Source: Alectoria sarmentosa
Taxonomy: Eukaryota; Ascomycota; Lecanoromycetes; Lecanorales; Parmeliaceae
DNA: 21,566 bases
Direction of reading: 5' to 3'
NCBI GenBank assembly: GCA_009733775.1
Contig: WOGZ01000452.1
Span: 1 to 21,566 of the forward strand
A program made the translations under genes and the position numbers. Position 1 is the first letter of the stretch. Each line of letters opens with the position of its first letter. The notes under the pieces are model-generated. The model saw only the letters and a list, made by a program, of their open reading frames with translations. It was not told where the DNA came from and made no database searches. Positions 1 to 9,326 of the stretch are shown here, one piece after another.

Positions 1-662
1 GCCTCCTCCGGCCTGTTGCCATGCCAGCCACATGATTAGTACTGTATATAGGGTTCGCTCCAGGGGAGCTTTGGGAGAACATTTAATCCATCCTTAACAT
101 TCCATCATCATATTTCGACATGTTTCAGCTATGACCTATACGCATGTCGGCTGTAATACTCCAGTAATATGGGGTCAAAGACATCCCCCAGGAGACTTCT
201 AATAGAACCCATCCATCTTAAACAACACAGTCACTACTGTTGTTTCCCATATCCTACTTTCTGGCAAACTGAGCTGTCACAGTTACTGATTGCATCCGCG
301 GTTGAAGATAGACTGATATTAAATACACAGTCTAGACTAGACTACAGTTCCCAATCCGCGCGTCTAAACGGTGTGTCTGTTCGATGAACATCGAATGTTG
401 GTACCCATACTTCAATGCTACCACGTGAGCGTACCACTACGCGCTGTGAATGTCAGCGTCTCGACCAACCTCGGAGACTATCATAGTCCATCTGCCAAGG
501 AACTCCTGCATTTTTTCTCTTGGGTTTCTAATTGCATTGAACACAACACAGAGAGTAAGAAGACCATTGTATGAGTGAGATCGAGTGGACCTGAATATTG
601 CCATGCAAGTTAGCGCGCGAAGACCACACAAGATAAGATCCACGCGTGAAGAAGACACCCGC
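1..662. other. Intergenic stretch, no gene recognised
   Basis: This is the left edge of the window, downstream of the acyltransferase gene that ends at 663. Short open frames exist on both strands (for example 169-387 and 371-574 plus, 437-658 minus), but none shows a family motif, a signal peptide or convincing splice sites. A TATA-like string (TATATA) lies near 45-50. It could belong to a promoter for a gene to the left or be chance. Base composition is ordinary for the gene-bearing part. Confidence 0.5.
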
Positions 663-2189
663 TTACACGACCGCCTCCATCCGGTCTGTGGCCAGTTGGT
701 AGGACTTGAGAACCATAGTCAGACCCTCATAATCCGAGATAGGGTAGGTCCCACGTAGGCTTGGAGAGCCTGGGGGATCGGACGAAAATGCTGGACAGGT
801 CCTGGGGCGGGTGACTCCAGGCTTCGACGAGTTCCTGTAGCAGAGTGAGGTAAGGCATGGGCAGTTCAGTGGACCCTCAATGATGACCTACCTGGTTGCG
901 ACCGCCTCAATGAGGACTTTAGCATCCGAGTCTGCCTTCTTTGCTAAGCCACTTCCCTTCCTGATCGTCTCCCATTGATTACTGATGCAAGCCGCAGCTT
1001 TCCAGAATCCGTTTTCGTTACCTTGCTCCGTCTGGAAGAGATTACAAGGGACATGCATCTCCTGGATGGCGAACGCGCTATTCACGTATATGGTACGGTC
1101 ACAGTATTCAGACATCAGATGACCATTCCGGAGATCCATCGGCGAGCCGCTGTGGTAGATATCATCTGAGTCTGGCTTGATATCGGATGATTCGTAGACT
1201 GCTTTTAGCATTGCCGCATGGAGGATACCGGTAAGCTTTACCTCGTGTCTGCGACCAATGGCCAGGAGTCGCGGAAGAAAATTTGGATCTTCGAAAGTGT
1301 GAGAGACCAAAAGAGTTCCTCGATGCTCGGACATTAGACCTAGAATATCAGGTCTATAGATAGGGAGGCCAACCTCTGGCTTCGATGAAGAGTCATGAGT
1401 CAGCTACATCACGGAATATAAAATGATAGATTGCTGATGGTGTACCTTGTTGGGCTTTTCCGATCCCTCTCCAGGCGCAAGTGATATGATCGTACTAATA
1501 GCACTCTCCGTCTCCTCAATCTTGTCTAGGAGGACCGACGCAGGCAAAAGTCTCTGACTTTCTTCACCCCAGACAATGTCGTCATTGGGTAGAGGATCCG
1601 CTAGACGTTGAAGAAATTCATTCAAGATGACTCGAATACCCGACCCATCAGTCAGAGAATGGTGCGTGTGCATTAGAATATCAAACTCCCGAAGCTCTGG
1701 CTGCACGCTTTCGTCTGGTCGTACGATGAGGTAAAATAGACAGCAATCACCGTCTGGAGTAGGCAGGGGTGACTCTCGGCTAAGTCGTTCTCTCAGCGCC
1801 AGCCAACCTCCTTCCTGACAGACCGTGACCACTGTTCTTTCGGCCCATTTCTCCACACCCTCACGGGACTCGACACCATAAGAAGCTTTATCACCATCGA
1901 TTATGCGGGCAGCAACAGTAGGATACTTCCATCGGGTCTGGCAAAATGCCTGAACTGCTCGAGTGTGCAGCTGCAGAATGTTAAGGTGTTCTGATATCAA
2001 CGAATGGTCTCGACGCTGGAGCGAGATGTTGGCACCCAGAAATGGGCAATTCGAACCGTACATGTGTTGATTGAGGATAACGAATATACGCTCAAGATTG
2101 GAGAGCTGTCGGACCATTGCATGAGAGCCATTGTTGGATTTGACCCAGGTGTAACCCAAATTTTCAAGATCAGACGTAGGATGTGGCAT
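663..2189 (-). CDS. Acyltransferase, alcohol acetyltransferase / condensation superfamily, three exons
   Basis: This probably transfers an acyl group, such as acetyl from acetyl-CoA, to a hydroxyl or amino group of a small molecule. My model has exons 2189-1446, 1373-892 and 834-663, joined by introns of 72 nt (donor GTACAC, branch CTGAC, acceptor AG at 1375-1374) and 57 nt (donor GTAGGT, acceptor CTACAG). The phases match (0, then 2) and the product is 465 residues, normal for fungal AATase/TRI3-like proteins. The superfamily motif HHSLTDGSG is at residues 176-184 (catalytic His176/His177, Asp181-Gly182). An RWKYPTVAARI segment near residue 86 also fits the family. The ATG at 2189 follows an in-frame TGA (2204-2202), which fixes the start. 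No signal peptide or membrane segment is seen. The neighbour on the same strand is an oxygenase, which would suit tailoring of a metabolite. The substrate cannot be read from the sequence. The family is fairly sure; the third exon is the least certain. Confidence 0.8.
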
Positions 2190-2717
2190 TGTGTAATATT
2201 TTCAGACTCAATAACAAGATTGTTGGTAATGTTGAGGACGCTGGGACAGTAATTGTAGATTTGGGTGCATTGGTCTCAATAAATCGACATAAAAGAGCCA
2301 CATGTGTGGGGACTGCAATGCATAGCTCCTGAAAGGGTATGTGTTGTTAGGAACAAATTACGCAGCGGAATAACTATAGGCCGACAGTAGGGCTAGGGCT
2401 CATGAATGACTGATTATGACTACCATGAAGAACATAAGGAACAACATGCAGGTGGGCATGCTCCTGATTATGTACGACAAAGGGGCCCCGAAATCGGCCC
2501 CGAACGTACACCGAATTCCTATGAATTCCATACCGATATTCGGTCAACTCAGGGGTACCTCCCCCGATATGCTCCGATAGGCGAATCAAGCGAGGTAATT
2601 ACCATCCTCACAACAGTATGCATATGCAAAGCTTCGGAAGCCGAACTCGAGGTTCGATTCTCGGTTTTCGAACCTGAAATCTATACTGACCTACACACCA
2701 AGAATCTCCCTTTGAGG

Positions 2718-2807
2718 AATGGGCCGGACCGTTGGCCGGAGGTACGGCTCAGGGAGCCGGAGCCCGTGTAGATATTTCTGACATGGCCGAATGGGCCGTA
2801 CCGTTGG
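2718..2807. repeat. Pair of 18-bp direct repeats
   Basis: AATGGGCCGGACCGTTGG at 2718-2735 recurs at 2790-2807 with one change (GGACC to GTACC). The spacing is 72 bp start to start. The surrounding bases are also rich in GGCC and CCGG. It may be a small local duplication or paired regulatory sites; nothing here decides between them. Confidence 0.6.
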
Positions 2808-2940
2808 TCAATGAATGGTGTTGGTGAGTGGGCCACATTGAATCTCCTTATCTCCGTTCCTTATCCCCGACTCAGCTTTGCAAGTCGGCGCGAGCTCAAC
2901 CATCCATGCTAACACTGTCGACTATCAAATGTTGAGCTCA

Positions 2941-2969
2941 GTCTCAGTGTTTGCGAGTCTCAGTGTTTG
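2941..2969. repeat. 13-bp tandem-like direct repeat
   Basis: GTCTCAGTGTTTG is present at 2941-2953 and again at 2957-2969, a 16-bp period. The function is unknown and it may be a simple duplication. Confidence 0.6.
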
Positions 2970-3196
2970 ATGCTCTATCTCTCAGCGCAAGCGCTTCTGT
3001 CTGACTTTGAAACTACGGCTCTTGGTCTAGTCGACCATTTCTCAGAGTAAAATACATCATAGTAACAGAAGAGCGGTCTCAATTGTCTGCTGTTGTAGCT
3101 AATTGATCTGCCCCACAAGCCGGTGAGATGTGCATCGCGTACGAACTACCATATGGCAAAACTCTGTCGTGTCAATGGAGCAGAGACAGCAGTCTT

Positions 3197-4386
3197 TTAG
3201 CAAGCCATGATAGCCCTTCCGCCTCTGCTCCTCGCTGTGTCTTTGCCACTCATAAGTCCTATGGCTTTGCTTGTTCCCCACTCGCTTGCATCACACTCAA
3301 GTTCCTGCTCCCCATCATTCAGGGGTGGGATAAGGCTTCCCGGCAGGTTCAATCTCTTCATCGAGACAGACCCTTCGGGCCTGATTGCATAGGCCAAACT
3401 ATATCGCTCGTACTCAGCCTGGGCCCCAGGCGCGAAGTAGACACGATGAAGGTTGCTTCTCAAGATCCCACCAGTCCACTCCACCATCGCATCGCCTAAA
3501 TTGAGGATTGCGCATCCCGGCTCTGGTTTGATGTAGCGCCAATTCTCATCTTTCGCTTCCAGGCCAGGGGGAAGAATCTGGAGTCCTCCGATGATGTTGA
3601 ATAGGATGGTCAGGGTTCCAAAGTCCGTATGGCCAAGAAAAGCCGTTCGACGGTCTCCTTCTGGCTGCGGCGGGTATCGAAGCATGCGAAGTTGTGAGCG
3701 CGATGGACGGTCAAGACGCTGCAGAGAAGCCAAAGTCCCCTTTGGTAGGCATAGGTGCTGGTCCAACTGGTTCATGATCAATACGCCAATCTCGTAGGCG
3801 TTCTCGATGTAAGACTTGATGCTTTCGCGGTTACGCTCGATAGGCTCTGGTTTAGGAGTTGGCGGGACATTTCCAAGAATGTCATCGTTGTTGACACCGT
3901 AGCACTCGAAGCGGTCTGGGAGCCCATCCTCAGTCTTTGTCTTGCCTATCCGACTGTACCTATCGGTGAAGTTAGCATTGATTCACGTTAGAACTAGAGG
4001 GTCATAGAGCGAAGCCCACTCTGGGCTGAATTTTGACTGAAACCAGAGAATGAGTGAAATCAGAAAAAAGGGCGCACTGCAGGTACGTACCCAAAAATCT
4101 GCTTCGGTGACGCCTCATACTTCATTTTTTCCTCCACATCCAACCCTACAGTCACCTCGCGAGTGACCTCGAACATCTTCTCTGCTTCTTGCAGCAAATC
4201 GTCACCTTTAGCGCAGCCTTGCATATCAAGGAGAGCGAAGCCATGCGCCCGGAAACTAGCGAAGAGTTCCCGGGACTGTTCGGGATCGTCGGAAAGCAGC
4301 TTGCTTAGCAACAAACGTGGGAGTTTGTAGACAGACACTTCTTCTGGAAAGGGGGCCACCGCCTCGAACGCCTTCGTAGTGGGCAT
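3197..4386 (-). CDS. 2-oxoglutarate/Fe(II)-dependent oxygenase, isopenicillin N synthase-like fold, two exons
   Basis: This predicted non-haem iron oxygenase would use 2-oxoglutarate and O2 to oxidise a small molecule. Exons are 4386-4091 and 3959-3197, with a 131-nt intron (donor GTACGT, branch GCTAAC, acceptor GATAG). The splice completes a Gly codon (GG|G) and gives FGYSRIGK, which is usual for the family. The product is 352 residues, a normal length. Residues about 15-95 match the N-terminal domain of these enzymes. The catalytic domain keeps the iron ligands His209 and Asp211 (HTDFGTLTILF) and His270 (SNLHRVYFAP), and the 2-oxoglutarate-binding Arg284 and Ser286 (RYSLAYAIRP). The linker segment YGVNNDDILGN is also typical. 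No signal peptide is seen, so it is probably cytosolic. Its neighbour on the same strand is an acyltransferase. The start ATG at 4386 gives the full N-terminal domain. The family is very likely; the substrate is unknown. Confidence 0.88.
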
Positions 4387-4936
4387 TCTCTATGTTCTGA
4401 CAACTGGGAGCGGAGAAATACAATAGAGGCGAAGTGGAAAAGAAGTGAATGTCATGAAAGAAAGGCGTCGTTGGATCATGAATTATATCATTCCCTTGAT
4501 AAAGGCAACGGACGAGTAAGTTTGCAGATTTGGTTCATTCAAATTGCAAACTGTGTCGGATACCGACCACCCAATACGGCAACCGAAATTCAAGTTACGA
4601 GTAAATATCAGCCTTTCTGTCAACATCAGCATAACGGGCAACATGTTGTAAAGGGGCTGGTTGTTTCCACCCGCTCCGCTAGTACTGCCACGGATCTAGA
4701 CCTAATAAAGAAATGTATTAATGCTAGGCCCGGTCCCTTCAAGCAGACGCACTCGGACATACTCTGAGATCAGATTACGATTTGGGCCGCTCAAAATCCT
4801 TCTAAACCCTTTCGAGAAGTCTCTAGGTCAACACCGTTACCAACCCCTGGCCAAATCTGAGAGTAATGAGAATCGTGATGAATAGATAGAAGGGTTAGAA
4901 ACAGTTCACAAAATTGCAACAATGGACACTGCAACA
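4387..4936. other. Upstream region of the oxygenase, no gene recognised
   Basis: This should carry the oxygenase promoter and 5' leader on the minus strand. The leader just upstream of 4386 is pyrimidine-rich when read on that strand, as is common before fungal start codons, and no TATA box is obvious. An open frame at 4471-4767 on the plus strand shows no family feature and is not called. Confidence 0.45.
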
Positions 4937-5419
4937 TCATTCAAAATTGACCTCGGTCATGGTAGCAGTTGAGGAGAGCAAGCTTCGTTGACTACTGGCT
5001 TCATTAAGCTTGGGCCGGTGGCAATAGCCAACCCTTTCATGATTGCTATTGGGTGTGTTCATATCTTGTCTATCACCGCCTTTAACAAAGGGTGAGCGAT
5101 GGGAACTTCGACTTTCAACTTTGCTGTGAAAAGAGCGTAACGGCTGAGACTGCAAGGCCGCGCACTTGGCCAATTCCAATCGACGTTCCCTTGGGTTGAT
5201 CATCTTTAGGCGGTCTTTGAGATCATCTCTACTACGAGAAATATGATTCGTGAAATGAAAAAAGCGTTTACTTTTTTGCAAACAGATAGGACAAGGGATT
5301 TCATTATTGCTTTGACAAGACAAAATTGAGATCTGCATTATCACGTTAGAAAGCATCCAAGGAGCTACACGGAGCGGCGGACAAGAAGGATGGGCGGAAC
5401 ATGTATCCTCTAGTACCAT
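4937..5419 (-). CDS. Hypothetical protein with a possible Cys/His zinc-binding motif
   Basis: This uninterrupted 160-codon frame is not recognised as a family. The visible point is a Cys-Pro-Ile-Cys pair followed by two His at residues 43-59 (C-x2-C-x8-H-x3-H), with a basic, charged stretch after it (SRSRDDLKDRLKMINPRERR). That resembles a zinc-finger arrangement, but the spacing is shorter than the classical C2H2 x12. The C-terminal half is Ser/His/Arg-rich and looks disordered. Near the start, a branch-plus-acceptor-like string (CTAACGTGATAATGCAG on the minus strand, ending near 5338) suggests the true gene could have an upstream exon and begin differently. It may equally be a non-coding frame. 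It sits in the 1.6-kb gap between the oxygenase and the cupin. Confidence 0.3.
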   Translation of the reverse strand: MVLEDTCSAHPSCPPLRVAPWMLSNVIMQISILSCQSNNEIPCPICLQKSKRFFHFTNHISRSRDDLKDRLKMINPRERRLELAKCAALQSQPLRSFHSKVESRSSHRSPFVKGGDRQDMNTPNSNHERVGYCHRPKLNEASSQRSLLSSTATMTEVNFE

Positions 5420-5984
5420 GAGAAAATCTAGGCCGGTGAACGGTAAGGAATGGATTTATTCTTATCATTTCTTATGTTTCTTTTTAGCTCACTAGCGGAG
5501 ATGTCACGCCGGAAAAATATCTGCTCACGTCAGTCTAAATGTGTACCTGATCAATCAAGATCTTAGGCCAAGCCGATAAAATCCAACGAAAGGATTGCTC
5601 GCCTTCTAAAGATACACCAATGACCTTCTTGGTGTTACCTCAAATTCACGCTGCTTGATGACGATGCGCTGTTCATATAAGCCCTAATGCCAAGTGCAAC
5701 CTCAGATGCGATCCATGTCAGCACCAAGGCTATTGGCCGCATTCAGCTGAAAATCCTTCCCAATCTATAAATGGACATTCACTGCGTTTTCGGCATTTCC
5801 CCTCAAGAGTTTGGGAACGCTGACCACCAAGACTCTTGAGGCAAGCAAAAGCTGAAACGCATTATGCCTGGCCTGCTTCGAGGTTGACTTTAAAGCCCAC
5901 GATTGCCGCTGCATCTTCTTGACCTGGTTCTCAATGAATTTCGACCGTCTTCCAATCCTCTCGAAAATACAAAGATACGTCAAG
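5420..5984. other. Upstream region of the cupin gene
   Basis: No gene is seen. It should hold the cupin promoter: a TATAAA lies at 5766-5771 and would give a leader of roughly 180-190 nt. Two ATG codons (5919 and 5934) are in frame with the cupin and upstream of the start I chose. Confidence 0.45.
5766..5771 (+). promoter_or_regulatory. Possible TATA box of the cupin gene
   Basis: The sequence is TATAAA, 214 bp before the chosen ATG at 5985. It is the only good match in the upstream region. The distance implies a fairly long leader, so the assignment is tentative. Confidence 0.35.
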
Positions 5985-6755
5985 ATGTATGCCATTGCTT
6001 TTCATGCTGCACTCGCTTTCATCGGCATTTCAATAGCAAGTCCTATTGCGCCACGCCAAAATGGCTCCTCACCGACGTCCTCTTCTATCGTACCGCCTTC
6101 AAACCCAGAAATCTCCCAAGACCTCATCAACCAACTTGAACTTGCCGCCGACAGTGTAGACCGCTTCACTATCCTCCAAGCGCAAGGTCCAGCCGACACC
6201 TGGCTGAAGTACGATTTCAACCCGAGTGCTAACCCAAATCCCGGAGGAGGCAAAGGAGTCGGCGGCCAAGGCGACCTCGCGAACCGCAAGACATTTCCCG
6301 CCCTGATAAACCTCGGTGTCGCAGCTTCAGCTGGATTCATGAACCCATGCGGCATGAATAAACCTCACATTCACCCGCGCGCGACCGAGTTCCTCATACT
6401 CGCGACCGGCGCTAACGTGAAGACCGGATTCCTCCTTGAGAATGGTTTGCAGACTCAGATGAGTACCACGTTGTCGCAATACCAGGGTGCCATACTGCCT
6501 CAAGGAAGCATCCATTATGAGTTCAATGACAATTGCGAGCCAGCAGTGTTCATCGCCGCTTTCAGTAACGAGGATCCTGGCCTGAGCACTGTTGGGAAGA
6601 ACTTCTTCTCGCTGGACCCGGATATCGTCGATGCCGATTTAGGGTTTCCGGATTTCCTTGATCATACCAACATCAGGCAATTTGCGCAGAGCATCCCTAA
6701 ATCTTTTAGTAATGGCGCGATGGAATGCCTGAATCGTTGTCATATCAAGTATTGA
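5985..6755 (+). CDS. Secreted germin-like cupin
   Basis: This single-exon gene encodes 256 residues. Residues 1-18 form a signal peptide (hydrophobic MYAIAFHAALAFIGISIA, then SPIAPRQ), followed by a Ser/Pro-rich linker to about residue 38. The cupin domain has both signature motifs. Motif 1 (GMNKPHIHPRATEFLILATG) carries ligands His128, His130 and Glu135. Motif 2 (GAILPQGSIHYEFN) carries His177. This is the complete germin-type metal set, normally Mn. Cys122, Cys184, Cys248 and Cys252 may form disulfides. In the family, such proteins are secreted oxalate oxidases, superoxide dismutases or stress/spherulin-like proteins of unknown activity; the sequence does not choose among them. An in-frame ATG at 5919 would add 22 residues ahead of the signal peptide and bury it, so I prefer 5985. 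The domain is very sure, the reaction unknown. Confidence 0.9.
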   Translation: MYAIAFHAALAFIGISIASPIAPRQNGSSPTSSSIVPPSNPEISQDLINQLELAADSVDRFTILQAQGPADTWLKYDFNPSANPNPGGGKGVGGQGDLANRKTFPALINLGVAASAGFMNPCGMNKPHIHPRATEFLILATGANVKTGFLLENGLQTQMSTTLSQYQGAILPQGSIHYEFNDNCEPAVFIAAFSNEDPGLSTVGKNFFSLDPDIVDADLGFPDFLDHTNIRQFAQSIPKSFSNGAMECLNRCHIKY

Positions 6756-8155
6756 TTTGTGGTTATAGGGATTGAACAATTATCAAGTGTCGGAGAGAGT
6801 GTGGCGATGAAGGACGTCGTTCGGTGTTGGATAGGATCCCGATCATGTCTCTTAGCGCGTGATCAGGCCGGCACCATCATGGCCTGTGCTGGTACTGACG
6901 AATGTGAGATCATCTCAGCAAGTTCACGAGATTCGCACGGGGTGATAGAGATGATTGGCAAGAAGCCGGCTAGGCGCTTGAACTTGGGGACATTACTCAT
7001 TCTGATTTCTCCGTCTATCAATACTCTTGAGGGGGGCACGCCAAATGGGATTCGATGCGAATACACTTTCAGGATCTTTGATAGTATCACCTACCATGGC
7101 AGCGAGTGTGGCCAACGCATAGCTTTGTAGATATAGGAAAAAGAAACGGGAACTACTTGAGTTCCCTTGCTCGGTGGCAATCCGTAGACTCTGCGATCAT
7201 CATATTCTGCTCTTTAAGAAAGAAGAAAAAGAAGAACCGGCTCCCAAGGAGCTAGGAAAGTCTTACCGTCTCAAGTGGTAGCTAAAAGGGTAGAGTACCT
7301 TGCCTAGCCAAGGTTTCCCGTCAACGAATGGGTCGTACCCGCGCTCTCGACCGTAGTCCTCGCATGGAGATAATTGTGTAGTCTAATTGGCCAACTAACA
7401 ATCTTGAGGTTTCCGTACATGAGTTGTCGTTGCCAGTGTCCCGTGTCAGTTGGTTGGGCATACAACGCGTGAAAGTTATGGATAGTTGTCCTCACAACAT
7501 GCCGTCCATCTCGGCGGCCGTACTGAGCATATCCCCTCTCCGCCTGTAACTCTTGACGTTCCCTAGACTATGGAGGAAGACTTTTGCTGCAGAAAGGAAT
7601 TTTTGAGAGAGTGAGTGAACCATTGCGGCAGAATGATGGGGGTACAAAGGTGCGACATTCTGGGGGGCGGAAAGGGCAGCACGGGAAAAGGCGGCAGAGT
7701 TGTTGTAGGATTTCTATTTTTAGCATCAGGTGCTATTGCGAAGAGGGTGACAGATGAACAAGATAAAGACTGAAACATGTACTGTACAACATAGAAGAAT
7801 AAACTCACGTCTCTTCCTAATCAAGCATCCCTGGGATTGCCGGCGTAGAGATGTTTGGTGAGGCCATGAATAAAGCCATATCAAAGATAGTGAAATTCAA
7901 GTTGAACGAGCTTCGTATGCCCATTTGTAGAGATCTCAACCCTCGGTACCTGTTTCTAATTTCAAAAATATCCCTCTTAATACGATAACCTGAGACATCA
8001 TACCTTATCCGAGTCATATTTCTCTTGAAGCTGGTGCCCTTTGGTTTCGATGTGAAACCAACTACAACTCGCTTCGACCGTGTAAGGGTTATGGATCCTC
8101 GCAGATGTTCCCGTGCTCTAGCTATCACGATGCATCAAGGACCAGCCCTCGAGTC
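6756..8155. other. Intergenic stretch, 1.4 kb, no gene recognised
   Basis: This lies between the cupin and the cysteine-rich secreted protein. It should include the cupin 3' end and the next promoter. A 123-codon frame (6759-7130) begins 3 nt after the cupin stop, but it has no recognisable domain and an equally long frame lies opposite it, so I treat it as non-coding. A purine-rich run (A/G only) lies near 7216-7237. Minus-strand frames at 7563-7808 and 7817-8128 also lack coding signs. Confidence 0.5.
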
Positions 8156-8161
8156 TATAAA
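8156..8161 (+). promoter_or_regulatory. TATA box of the cysteine-rich secreted protein gene
   Basis: TATAAA (within CTATAAAGGG) lies 102 bp before the ATG at 8258. That is a good distance for a fungal core promoter with a leader of about 60-70 nt. Confidence 0.6.
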
Positions 8162-8257
8162 GGGATAAACGTTTGGCAAGAATAGGCCCATCCCAGAATT
8201 ATTTACACAAAAGAAATATTCTGGCCATCGCTTCTCAATCATTTTTCATATCTCAGT

Positions 8258-9326
8258 ATGTTGCCACTACTTACGGCTTACTTGATTCTCGCAGAGAGTA
8301 ACGCAGTCGCAGCCCTCCCTTCTTCCCACCCGTCTTCGAAGATAGAACGCCGCGATCCATGTGATGGCATCGACGCTTCTCCGATCCTCTATTCCCCCTA
8401 TGGTGACGCTTCCTGCCCACCAGAGAATACGCCGTACGCCAATGGAAGTTGTCCAATGGACACTTCCGTAGTCCACAGTTGGGCCCCAGGCTTTGATTGT
8501 ACTGGCTTTTGCCAATCACAGACCACCTTCACCTACGCCACCGAAGAGATATTTCAAAACTCCTACTGCCATGGACCGGAGACTTGCACCATCTCTCAGA
8601 CTACGACCCGAGGAGTCACCTGGTCATTCACTTTCGGAACCACTATCTCTGGTTCGTTGATCAAAGGGGTGACTCAAGGAATCAGCGGGGGTTTCACCGT
8701 AGCATCACAGAAGACTGTTGCTCATGCTCGAGCGGACAGTATTAAGCTGGACTTCAACCAATGCGGATACTTCACATTCCTTCCGATAGTCAAAACTTCC
8801 TGGTAAGAATTCTTCCATTACATACATACCCAATATTTTCTTTTCATACCCGTGCCCGCGCCTTATGCATTCCCAACTTCCAATCAGAGCATTAAAATTT
8901 CCGAATTCGACTAACAGACCCTTCAGCGGGATTCTAACTGAAAATACCTACCCCTCCGTTATTGTCGACCCAGACAATGTCTGCCCCCAAGAAGGGTCCA
9001 CAACAACCCCGAACTTCTGCGCCTTGCAACTCCAGTACTATTCCGATGGCTCAGCCCAGGGTGATACCATATTCGTGAAGACCGACTGTGGGACCCGCGC
9101 ACCATTGCCTTTGGACCAACAGGATCCCGCGTACAATCATCCTGGGGTACCATTGCCGAGGAATCAATACAACACGATCGCTGCTACGTGGACGAATATC
9201 GGCGCTGCTGATCCTGCTACTCCGAGTACAGCTCCAATACCGGAACCCTCGATTGTGACAGACAGTGCGGCTACATCGAAGCAACGGCGATCTGCGCGCC
9301 TTCTGCGAGATCTGGTAGGCTCATAG
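8258..9326 (+). CDS. Secreted cysteine-rich protein of unknown family, two exons
   Basis: I do not recognise the family. Exons 8258-8802 and 8927-9326 are joined by a 124-nt intron (donor GTAAGA, branch CTAAC, acceptor CTTCAG), giving 314 residues. Residues 1-18 are a signal peptide (MLPLLTAYLILAESNAVA). An Arg-Arg at 31-32 just before the first cysteine could be a Kex2-type processing site. The mature part has 12 cysteines (35, 53, 65, 81, 85, 104, 110, 169, 182, 201, 213, 236), an even number that would allow six disulfides. Cys182 is created by the splice junction itself (TG|C), which supports the intron. Residues about 111-168 are Ser/Thr/Gly-rich with alternating polar and hydrophobic residues, suggesting beta hairpins. 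The tail after residue 236 is Pro/Ala/Thr-rich and ends with a basic patch (KQRRSARLLRD). It could be an effector, a cell-wall protein or a defence protein. Confidence 0.8.

Larger units (their letters stand above)
2190..3196. other. Intergenic stretch with short repeats, upstream of the acyltransferase
   Basis: This 1-kb spacer lies between two minus-strand genes, so it should hold the acyltransferase promoter (right after 2190) and the oxygenase terminator (before 3197). No clear TATA box is seen next to the acyltransferase start. The stretch holds two pairs of short direct repeats, listed separately. A 121-residue open frame (2406-2771, plus) has an odd composition and no family motif; I do not call it a gene. 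Confidence 0.5.

Noticed and set aside
2645..2674. tRNA-like T-arm (GGTTCGATTCTCGG)
   Set aside because: The flanking bases do not form the 5-bp stem, and no acceptor or anticodon arm lies at the right distance; it is only a short inverted repeat.
2406..2771. 121-codon open frame on the plus strand
   Set aside because: It has odd, charge-heavy composition, no family motif, and sits over short direct and inverted repeats; coding status is not supported.
4471..4767. 98-codon open frame on the plus strand
   Set aside because: It lies in the oxygenase promoter region and shows no motif or signal peptide.
5919..5984. Earlier in-frame start for the cupin (22 extra residues)
   Set aside because: It would place charged residues ahead of the signal peptide; the ATG at 5985 starts a normal signal peptide directly.
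6759..7130. 123-codon frame immediately after the cupin stop
   Set aside because: There is no domain, no promoter space, and an open frame of similar length on the other strand; likely 3' untranslated and intergenic DNA.
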